From Portulaca oleracea (taxonomy: Eukaryota; Streptophyta; Magnoliopsida; Caryophyllales; Portulacaceae), in assembly GCA_029582165.1 (NCBI GenBank), contig CM055883.1:16028501-16092500 (forward strand): a stretch of DNA of 64,000 nt, in the 5' to 3' direction. The notes below the pieces were generated by a model. That model was not told where the DNA came from, ran no database searches, and saw nothing but the letters and a program-made list of their open reading frames with translations. This document shows positions 56,859-64,000 of this stretch, one piece after another; position 1 is the stretch's first letter, and each line of letters begins with the position of its first letter. A program made the translations under genes and the position numbers.

Positions 56859-58323
56859 TCCAGGCCCAGCGCCTCGCTTCCGTGGCCCATCTGCGTGAAG
56901 GCCACTCTTGGGCCTCTCTGTTTTGGTTTCAACTGGCCCATTCGTGTATTTTTTATGTTTCGGTTTCTGTTATCGACTCAGTGATGTCCAGTTCTGAAAT
57001 TTTCGCTCGAGCTATCTCCGACACTTAAGTTTTTTGTTCTTTTTTATTTTCTTTTCTTTTGGGGAAGCGGGATTAATTGGGATTAATCCCATCATGTAGA
57101 AAATCATTCGAAATTGCATTAAATAAAAGCGTTAAAGTTGTGCATACACTAAGTTCGAGTCATGCATAAAATAGAAAAATATATATATATAAAAAAAAAA
57201 GTCTTGCATTGCATAAATGTGATCACCACAGGGAACCAGAATCGCCGCTGTCCTTCGCCAAGTTGCCCCCTGCATTTGAAGCTCCTGCATTGGAAGTACC
57301 GGTCGTGCCAAAATAGGTATCCCAGGAGTAATAATCAGGTCCAGGAGCAGTCTGCACAGGAGGCGGTGGCCCAGTCAAGGGCATTTCTGAAGGATGCACA
57401 CTCGACGGTGAAGACATAGAATGTTTCTGCAAAGCAGCCAGCCACGAATGATCAGGAACCTGCCACTCAGCAGATGGAGTAGGCCATACCGGACCAGTTC
57501 CATAACCGGGGACAGGCCAACCGAAAAAAGCATATCCACCCAGCCAAGAATGTTGAGGCACAGACCACTCTTGGGAACCCATAGGCCATGACGGACCCAT
57601 CTCGGGAGCAAGGATAGGCCATCCTACAGAACCAGAACCAAAAGATGAAGCATCATAAGGTGCAGGACGTGAAGTAGCGTCATCCGATAGGGCCTGACCG
57701 CCAGGATACCCTACGAATGCACCTGAGTTATGGTCCCTCACTACCATTTCCCGACCATGACGAGCAGAGCGCACTGAAGCCGGGGTATGACGAGAAGGAG
57801 GAGGCCGATAAGTAGCGCTTGATTCGGAAGCATCCTCCACCCAGTAAGGATGTGGTTGAGTATCACCACCATATCCAGTACTGTGATACGACCCTCCATG
57901 ACCTAGTGGCTCTTCTAAGGACATTTGAGCCATGACCTCTTCCATACTCGGAGGGCGGCGATTTCTACTACCGAATCTGCTACGATAGGATCCAGTGGAA
58001 TGTTGACCCTCAATCAGAATGCCTTTGCCCCAACCCTCTGGTACAACTGCTGGAGGATGATGAAAAGACCCCCCAATTTCCTCCCGAGATCGACCTCGAG
58101 AAGAATATTCCCCAACTGAAGAGCGACGTGGGGGCTCTGTACGAGGAGCACCTGCAGTGGAACGTCGAGGTAGTTCTCTAGGAACAGACTCTGCATCGGC
58201 CTCCATATCGACTCTTCCGGCAGCACCACCTTGATATCTCCCCGAACCGGTGAAGCCCCGATCAATGAACTTCCTCATGGTGCTCCACTCCTTAGTCAGT
58301 TGCCGGAGAAAAGCCCATCTCGG

Positions 58324-58401
58324 CTGGAAAATAACAAGACGAAGGGTCATTCACAAGTGGTATATGGGATAAAAGGGAGGCAACATAGAACAAAGTCTTA
58401 C
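58324..58401 (-). other. Intron 4 of gene B
   Basis: 78 bp, AAATCG|GTAAGA ... TTTTCCAG|CCGAGA on the minus strand. Canonical, phase 0. Confidence 0.75.
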
Positions 58402-58524
58402 CGATTTGTGATCGAATTCTTGAAGCGCAGAGCACCCGCTACTGTTCTCCACATCCAAGAAGCCACCGATCTTTTGTCTCTCTTGTGGAACCTCCACCTC
58501 GGCAGCCTTAGCATAAGGTCCCAG

Positions 58525-58587
58525 CTGTAGACTTTCCGGTTAGAAGGTGACCAATACATGACAAGGACAAAGAAGGAAGATGCATAC
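58525..58587 (-). other. Intron 3 of gene B
   Basis: 63 bp, CGAGTG|GTATGC ... TCTACAG|CTGGGA. Canonical, phase 0; short for a plant intron but above the usual minimum. Confidence 0.72.
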
Positions 58588-58929
58588 CACTCGAGGAGCC
58601 AAACGGCTAAGATAACGCTGGAAGTCTTCATCGAATTGATCCTGGGGAACGTTGTGCACAAAGTTGTCAATTTCTTGACTTCAAACTAGACCTCCCAAAA
58701 TGCCCGGGCCGACCCTCCATGGCTCAAACATGTGTGCTGGAGGATCCAGGACAATGAGACCAGGGTAACCCCCCAAAATTTGCCTCGTGGCTCTCTCCCC
58801 CAAATACCACACATAACCATAAGGCCCCTCAACTAGGAGACGAAGACGGGTGCCGTGTTCCACCCGATCCAGTGGTTGTGGTAACCCTCCAATGTCGAAG
58901 TCGGCCCAAGGACGCCAATTTATTTGATC

Positions 58930-59004
58930 CTGCAAGAAGAAGGATGTATTTAAGTATGGCCTGCAAAGAAAAATGGGAAAAAGATGTCTGGAATAAGGAG
59001 ATAC
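58930..59004 (-). other. Intron 2 of gene B
   Basis: 75 bp, CGGTCG|GTATCT ... CTTGCAG|GATCAA. Phase 0. An alternative acceptor (TTTGCAG) lies 29 bp upstream. Confidence 0.7.
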
Positions 59005-59166
59005 CGACCGCAAGTTATCCAAGATGCTGCGAATGGGGTCAAGACACCCCGACTTGTATTTCTTATCATGTATGCCCTCGATGGTCCAGCATTCAGCAGT
59101 CGGCACCGTCTTGTTCTTCTTTGACCTTATTCCCAGGGCCAAAATGTACTCATACGCCCACGATTG

Positions 59167-59237
59167 CATGCACAATATGTCAAACGAGGACCGAAAGATG
59201 AATAAGTACATTAAAAAGAGAAGGTTCAAGCACATAC
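59167..59237 (-). other. Intron 1 of gene B with mutated acceptor
   Basis: 71 bp from CTCGAG|GTATGT to GTGCATG|CAATCG. No AG occurs anywhere in the intron's 3' half. The coding phase fits only if the acceptor was at this TG, one substitution from AG. Confidence 0.6.
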
Positions 59238-59956
59238 CTCGAGCACCTTCCACAAGGAAGGACCGTACTGATAGCGAGCCTGTGCCGCATGGAGGTAAAC
59301 CGGATCCGCATCCAACGAAAGACGGACGCCACGATGAAGCCAATGGATGAAGTTGGCATGGGCCGCCTTGCCCGAGTTCAGGTTTCTGATATCATCAAAA
59401 TTGAGGAGGTTCCAAAACCATGTCAGGGAAACATTATCCCCATGGTTGGCAAAGAGGGTGGCAGAAATGATGTACGCCAAGAAAATGAAGCGGCGTTGCT
59501 CTAGAGGCAGGTTTTGGAAATTCGCATCGCGAATGGTCATCTCAAAGTGCTTATAAGCAAGGTTAGGGAGACCTTGACGTCGTCCCAAACGTGCAGACAC
59601 TGGAGCCAGCAAATCCAGAACTACGGGAGGAACATCTGCATCGAAGACCACGTCCTGCCCACCCCAAGGAAGACCGGTGATCATGACAAAATCTTTAGGT
59701 GTGATTGTCATCTCACCCATGGGGAAATGGAATGGGTTAGTGGAATCCCACAACCTCTCCGCCATCGCTCGACCAATAATACGGAACGTCCTTTTCTTCC
59801 AAGCCTCCAAGCATTTCCAGAAAGACATGAAGCCCGTCGCGGTTAAAGTCTCTTGGATGAAATTCCCGGGGATTGATTTCGCTGCCTTAAGAGGCTCTTT
59901 TAGAGCACAGGGAGTTTTCAGGTTATCCTCCTAAGGGCAGAATTCCAATACATCAT

Positions 59957-59964
59957 TTTAAATA
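59957..59964 (-). promoter_or_regulatory. TATA-like box upstream of gene B
   Basis: The minus strand reads CCTATTTAAAATG about 130 bp before ATG 59,828. Weaker than that of gene A. Confidence 0.4.
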
Positions 59965-60100
59965 GGGGGCTCAAAGCATAATTTCATGGACCCAAGCTGG
60001 ACCCAGCACAAACATTGGGCTCACAGCCACGGCCCATGAAGCAAACAAACAAGTCCAAATGACACGGGCCGAGCTGATTCAGCAACAAAATTGGGGAAAA

Positions 60101-60133
60101 TTGAGTCCAAAACCCGCCTAGGGTTTGACTCAA
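60101..60133. repeat. CGCCTA-core palindrome
   Basis: Left arm TTGAGTC-CA-AAACCC, right arm GGGTTTGACTCAA: 13 pairs with a 2-base bulge around GCCTA. Confidence 0.8.
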
Positions 60134-60177
60134 ACAGGCCCACAGTCGCGGCCCAGCAAAAAAAAAAGAGAAGGCGC

Positions 60178-60205
60178 GAGTCAAAACCCGCCTAGGGTTT
60201 GACTC
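60178..60205. repeat. CGCCTA-core palindrome
   Basis: Left arm GAGTCAAAACCC, right arm GGGTTTGACTC: 11 pairs with one bulged A around GCCTA. Confidence 0.8.
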
Positions 60206-60998
60206 CGCCAAGCCTAGTTAGACGGCCCAGAACGCGCAACGACCCAATCGACCGGACATAAAACCCGTCTAGGTTATATTCCGTCTAGTGGGCCGTCACT
60301 CGGATAATTGGCCCAGAACGAATGCAAAATATTTTTGGTCCATTTTTGCGGAGCAATTTACATATTTTTTTTGGTCAAAGTGCAAAAAAATAAATGTGTC
60401 ACTCTACATCCTAACATGCATACTTAAAATAGCTAAAAATCGACAAGGCATGAAAAATAAATTCATGCTTGCTCATTTTTACGCTAAACTAAGTACAAGA
60501 AGAAAGTTTAAAGGGTTATCTTGCCATGGGAACGGTAAAACCAAGAATGGTTCCAAGATTCAACAACGAGATCAGAGGGAGCCACTTCCATGCTGGGAAC
60601 AAAGTTGCATCGCGAAGACCGCTCATGAGGCCAAGCCGCCGCATGAGGAAGAGGTGGATTTATGTGACTTCGGGCTTGCATTTTTTCAAACCCAAGAAAT
60701 GCTTCAAAAGAACAAGGCTTCTTTTCTAGAGAGAGAAGGGATGAGCTAGAAGGAAATGAGATGTGAAGGAAATGAGAGAAATGCATTGAATTGATAGAAA
60801 GGGTAGGTGAATGTGAGCCGCTCGTTTTAGTAACCGCCTCGAGATACCAAACGCGTTTCATTGGTCGAAAATCCAAAGGGCTATCCTTTTGTCACTCAAA
60901 AGAGAGACATGGCGACGTGGCCTCTTCATGACCGCAAATGGGACGGACCCCACTTTGATTCCTTCACGAGGCAGAAAAAGAAAAAAAAGAAAAAATGC

Positions 60999-61020
60999 AC
61001 AAAACCCGCCTAGGTTTTGT
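60999..61020. repeat. CGCCTA-core palindrome
   Basis: Perfect 8-bp arms ACAAAACC and GGTTTTGT around CGCCTA. Confidence 0.8.
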
Positions 61021-61469
61021 TTGGCCCAGAAGAAGCGGCCTAGAGGACACGGTCCAGGCGCGGACACGGCCCAATGGAGGACGCCAAAACCCACCTAGGC
61101 TTTGTAGCACCTACAGCCCGAATTCTCGGCCCACAGTCGGAGCCCACACTCAGGCTTTGTGGCTAACAAGTGAAAATCGAATCTCCTTCATTTTATTTCA
61201 ATAAAACTAATGCTCGATTTTTCTCATGATTTTCACGTCGACGACAATGGGACCACCATCACTCAGCTACAGCACAGGAGGTCGCTGCCATCATCATTAT
61301 TCCGGACTATCGGCAGAGCTTCGATGTAATCCCGAGCCACCGGCATCGCGCCCGGTGAAGTCTCAATCTCCAAGCCATAGACATCGTGCCCGATGAAGTC
61401 TCGACCCCCAAGGCCATCAGCAACGCGACTGATGAAGTCCTTCGGCATCAAAAATGCCAACCATCATCA

Positions 61470-61775
61470 ACATCGACATCGGGAAAGACTGGAACCGACA
61501 CCGGGAAAGACTAAAACCGACACCGGGAAAGACCGGAACCGACACCGGGAGAGACTGGAGCCAACACTGGGAAAGACTGGAAAGACTAAAACCGACACCG
61601 GGAAAGACCGGAACCGACACTGAGAAAGACTGGAAAGACTAAAATCGACACCGGGAAAGACTGGAACCGACACCGGGAAAGACTGGAACCGACACCGGGA
61701 AAGACTGGAACCGACATCGGGAAAGACTGGAATCGACACCGGGAAAGACTGGAACCGACACTGGAAAAGACTAGA
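61470..61775 (+). repeat. 22-bp minisatellite in the 3' region of the Ogre-type element
   Basis: About 13 imperfect copies of a 22-bp unit with core GACACCGGGAAAGACTGG, including variants (GACATCGGG, CAACACTGGG) and shorter 12-bp slips (GGAAAGACTAAA). Tandem repeats before the 3' LTR are a known habit of Tat/Ogre elements and can seed satellites. Long frames across it on both strands are products of the repeat. Confidence 0.9.
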
Positions 61776-62030
61776 AAATTCCATCAACCATCGACATCAT
61801 GTCCGATAACGAGTAAGGTGTCATTCTCGCCCGAGATCAACATCGACTCATCAACAGTCAGGTAGAGTATCATTCTTGCTCGAGATCACCCCAAAAGAGG
61901 CGCAGGCCGCCCGCAACCGCGATGCAGGATTCAACTTCCAAGCATCAAATCAGGCTTTGCAAACCAAAGTCATATCCTCTCACTACTTTGACCTTCGTCC
62001 TATTCGGACTCGATCAAAGTAAGGGCTCTC
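61776..62030 (+). other. 3' untranslated region and PPT of the Ogre-type element
   Basis: Contains diverged longer repeats (CTCGCCCGAGATCA and CTTGCTCGAGATCA about 65 bp apart). The last bases before the LTR, GATCAAAGTAAGGGCTCTC, include a purine stretch that is the likely PPT. Confidence 0.55.
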
Positions 62031-62170
62031 TATAGACACCGGATTTTATATCGGTATAAACCCGACTCGTCAAAAATATTCAAGACAGATGGCCCAAGGG
62101 AAATGGTCATTGGGCCCAAAAAGATCAATAAATCGAGCCCAAGGAAAATAAAACAGGCCGCGATTAATTA

Positions 62171-62192
62171 TTAAAACCCACTGGGGTTTTAA
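62171..62192. repeat. AAACCC-type palindrome, right LTR U3
   Basis: Arms TTAAAACCC and GGGTTTTAA with loop ACTG. The homologous left-LTR site near 39,173 keeps TAAAACCC/GGGTTTTA with loop AAAG. Confidence 0.75.
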
Positions 62193-62329
62193 CTTTTATT
62201 TACAAGCCCATACAGAAGCTGGCCCAGAAGTGTGCCCCGGCCCAGGGGTCTTAAAACCCGCCTAGGCTTTAAAGAGAGGAGCTGAGCAACGCCATTTAGC
62301 GCCACGTCACGGATCCGCGTGATAATAAT

Positions 62330-62353
62330 ATCAAAACCCGCCTAGGCTTTGAT
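62330..62353. repeat. CGCCTA-core palindrome, right LTR U3
   Basis: Arms ATCAAA and TTTGAT around ACCCGCCTAGGC. Weaker copies at about 62,253 (CTTAAAACC / GGCTTTAAAG) and 62,438 (CCAAAACC / GGCTTTGG). Confidence 0.72.
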
Positions 62354-62526
62354 GATTCTGGCGCCAAAAAAAAATATAATCTGCATGCATGCAATCCCAT
62401 AATCATAGCACACGTGTTTGACCTCCCTTGACCACCCCAAAACCTGCCTAGGCTTTGGTCTCTGATGATGTGATATATTAGGGAATGTCCCCCACCATTT
62501 GCCTCCAAAACTCATACTCCCTCACT

Positions 62527-62534
62527 TATAAATA
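62527..62534 (+). promoter_or_regulatory. LTR TATA box (right)
   Basis: TATAAATA followed by a C run, equivalent to 39,558. Confidence 0.62.
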
Positions 62535-63344
62535 CCCCCCCCCATTCCACCTTCATTTCACCAAGAATCATCATCTAATACCCTTCCTCTACTATACTCT
62601 CCCACCATATTATACTCCCTCTAATTCTCCTCATTATTCTATTCTCCTATCATCTCCATATTATACTTCCATCATCCACTTCCATCACAAAATCACCTTC
62701 CTACATCACATCGATATTATACTTCTTTTCATCTCCCATAATCCATTTTCTCAAATCATATTCTTCACCACCATACAACCATCCACATACCATTCTTTTA
62801 TCCTACACCACCCACGTCATCTTAGCCGGGTTTCAAGTCAAGGGGCAACTCAAGGGATCAAATCCGTCGTCGCTACATCTTAAGCAAGGTTCGGTTTTTT
62901 ATTTAAATTATTGTGTTTAATCATGTAATTCTTTATTTAATTCCGTGCATGTACATATTTTGTAAAATAAAAACCGCATTGTTTTATATTGCATGATTTG
63001 AATAATAATTCCGCGAAATTAGTCAAACTTCTCCCCGCTCTGTTTCTTTTCAATGTTGATTTTAGTAGAGTCTGTTTTTATAAACAGGCGGATTCGAGAG
63101 TTCTCATAACTCTTGAATTCGTAACCTTACCCCTGAATCTAGAAATCAGGTTCGTAGACCGGAGTCTTTCTTTTTTTATTTTATGGTTTGTCGATTTCCT
63201 TAAATCGGCTGGCGACTCTTTTACAATTTTATAAATTCGTTTAATTACTTAAAATATTCGATTTCTTACACAAAATTAATTTAAGAAAATAATTTAATTC
63301 ATGACTAACATTTATCCAAGGAGGGTCCCGAGAGAAATGGGCCA

Positions 63345-63380
63345 GAAAATGATAAAACCTAGGCGGGTTTTATCATTTTC
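63345..63380. repeat. TAGGCG-core palindrome, right LTR, longest arms
   Basis: Perfect 15-bp arms GAAAATGATAAAACC and GGTTTTATCATTTTC around TAGGCG. It lies downstream of the LTR TATA box, so it would be in the element's RNA. Confidence 0.88.
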
Positions 63381-63718
63381 AACCCAATTTCTCTTAGGGC
63401 CGAGGAGACCAGTGGCCCAACCTGGAATCTGTTAAACCCTAGGTTGGTTTTAGCCGATTCTAGTGGCCCATTGGTTCTCTTTCGGGCCTGGATTTATCAA
63501 TTGGGCCGTAATTAAATTGTTATGAGAATATTTTTGTGTAATTTTCGGATAGTTTAAACAATAAAAACGGGTTTGTAAATAAATAAAGTTTCATCACCCC
63601 GAAAACGAATTTCAAAAAATAAAAATATCCTTATTTAAGGATTAAGAAACCTTAGTCGGCTCCCGATCACGAAAGTAGCGCATCACGGAAAAAGGGTCAC
63701 TTCTTCCGGGGTTCTACA

Positions 63719-64000
63719 ATTATCCTTGCCACGAATCTGCCCAAAATGTCCCGCTGATACCTAAAAACAAAATATTTCAAAACATGGAGAAAATGAGACG
63801 GAGCTCAATATATTCAACACTATAATGTAAAAACATTTTGAAAACAAATAATTTTATTGGGGCCCAGTGTAAATTCATTTTGAAATGAGGGAGAGGAGAA
63901 TATGCTCAAACAGTTGCAGGTTATTATCTGAATATGGAACCTTACCATATTTTCCAATAAAATAATCAATAAAGACGATAGTGACAACGATTAAAGTCAC
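63719..64000. other. Flanking DNA right of the Ogre-type element
   Basis: No gene, repeat or LTR feature recognised. Its first bases (ATTAT) do not match the left flank (GATAT). Confidence 0.5.

Larger units (their letters stand above)
56634..57222. promoter_or_regulatory. Promoter-like spacer upstream of gene A
   Basis: Contains palindromes at 56,753-56,776 and 56,829-56,858, clustered GGCCCA/TGGGCC motifs at about 56,860-56,960, and A-rich runs. No ORF. Same motif mix as the LTR U3 and the region upstream of gene B. Confidence 0.5.
57223..59828 (-). pseudogene. Antisense gene B: five-exon plant mobile domain (PMD) protein
   Basis: Minus-strand exons: 59,828-59,238; 59,166-59,005; 58,929-58,588; 58,524-58,402; 58,323-57,223, all phase 0, about 772 codons. 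Exon 1 has NPFHFPMGEMTITPKDFVMI and TGLPWGG, the signature of the aminotransferase-like plant mobile domain (MAIN-like/PP7 long-form family). Exon 2 (QSWAYEYILALG) and exon 3 continue the domain. Exon 5 is a Gly/Ser/Pro/Tyr-rich tail. Damage: intron 1 ends TG instead of AG, and TGA at 58,681-58,683 lies in exon 3. Coding similarity may extend upstream of 59,828 to about 59,931, where a TAG sits. Host proteins of this family act in meristem maintenance and silencing; a role here is unproven. Confidence 0.8.
59990..61260. promoter_or_regulatory. Promoter-like, palindrome-rich spacer upstream of gene B
   Basis: Holds palindromes at 60,101-60,133, 60,178-60,205, about 60,256-60,282, 60,999-61,020 and about 61,085-61,105, with many GGCCCA motifs between 60,020 and 60,320 and again 61,020-61,140. 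A minus-strand frame at 60,508-60,876 (122 codons) might be a third antisense unit downstream of the second motif cluster, but has no recognised domain and is not called. A-rich runs separate the blocks. Confidence 0.45.
39093..63718 (+). mobile_element. Chimeric Tat/Ogre-type Ty3/gypsy retrotransposon with nested insertions
   Basis: Outer LTRs begin TGTAGACACCGG (left) and TATAGACACCGG (right) and end TTCTACA. The PBS TGGCGACTCCACTGGGGA complements tRNA-Arg, and two RNase H regions (52,520 onward and 53,094 onward) precede integrase. These are hallmarks of Tat/Ogre elements. A second, 5'-truncated LTR with its own PBS lies at 41,763-43,047 and resembles the right LTR more than the left one does, so the structure joins two related elements. 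Flanks GATAT and ATTAT show no target duplication, consistent with recombination. Coding regions carry many stops and frameshifts. Nested inside are a MITE and a 4-kb Tekay-like element. Confidence 0.88.
62031..63718 (+). repeat. Right (3') LTR of the Ogre-type element
   Basis: 1688 bp, TATAGACACCGG to GGTTCTACA (TG has become TA at the start). Not followed by a PBS, so it is the outer end. Closest to the middle LTR. Confidence 0.88.

Noticed and set aside
60288..60876. Plus-strand 153-codon and minus-strand 122-codon frames
   Set aside because: No domain, and the two overlap. The minus frame sits downstream of a promoter-like cluster, so it is mentioned as a possible third antisense unit but not called.
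61393..61787. Repetitive frames on both strands across the minisatellite
   Set aside because: The 22-bp repeat is open in several frames by chance; these are not proteins.
39093..63718. Single simple Ogre insertion with a target duplication
   Set aside because: The flanks GATAT and ATTAT do not match, and an internal truncated LTR with its own PBS is present, so a chimera fits better.

Overview
The window is repeat-dominated nuclear DNA of a flowering plant, most likely a eudicot. The evidence is a set of Ty3/gypsy LTR retrotransposons with plant-type primer binding sites (tRNA-iMet, tRNA-Asp, tRNA-Arg), a dual-RNase-H (Tat/Ogre type) polyprotein, plant mobile domain-like coding regions with short GT-AG introns, and two exons of a plant beta-galactosidase. 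The species cannot be named from this. I see no intact single-copy host gene.

Layout. (1) 1-36,860: a head-to-tail array of 15 units, open at the left edge. Each unit is one LTR plus a short internal stretch of a non-autonomous retroelement with a tRNA-iMet-type PBS, and neighbouring units share LTRs. The six left units are about 2.69 kb and each carries the same 0.93-kb solo LTR of another family with target duplication TAGAA. The right units lack it, are 1.1-1.8 kb, and are more diverged. (2) 23,786-30,222: a 6.4-kb non-autonomous LTR element (minus strand, tRNA-Asp PBS, 5-bp target duplication ACCAC) inserted into one array unit. Its only ORF has a CCHC zinc knuckle. (3) 36,861-39,092: unique-looking DNA with two beta-galactosidase exons and a hAT-like MITE. 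(4) 39,093-63,718: a chimeric Tat/Ogre-type retrotransposon. A left LTR plus leader from one subfamily is joined to a second element with a 5'-truncated LTR, leader, decayed gag-PR-RT-RH-aRH-INT and a 3' LTR. A 482-bp Mutator-type MITE sits in the truncated LTR, and a 4.0-kb Tekay/Del-like non-autonomous element sits inside the reverse transcriptase.

The most interesting part lies between integrase and the 3' LTR of the Ogre-type element. Two genes run antisense to the element. The left one (55,517-56,536) has one intron and a TATA box. The right one (57,223-59,828) has five exons and encodes a plant mobile domain protein with a long low-complexity tail. Most splice sites and phases still fit, with a few disabling changes. 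Their upstream regions, and the LTRs of the element, are dotted with short palindromes that share a CGCCTA core but have arms that differ from copy to copy while staying complementary. The tRNA-Asp element has its own unrelated set of such palindromes (core GCTCG..CGAGC) in its LTR, where its two LTRs differ most.

Overall this is a graveyard of nested retroelements. The functional questions are the captured antisense genes, the covarying palindromes, and the two-step growth of the LTR array.
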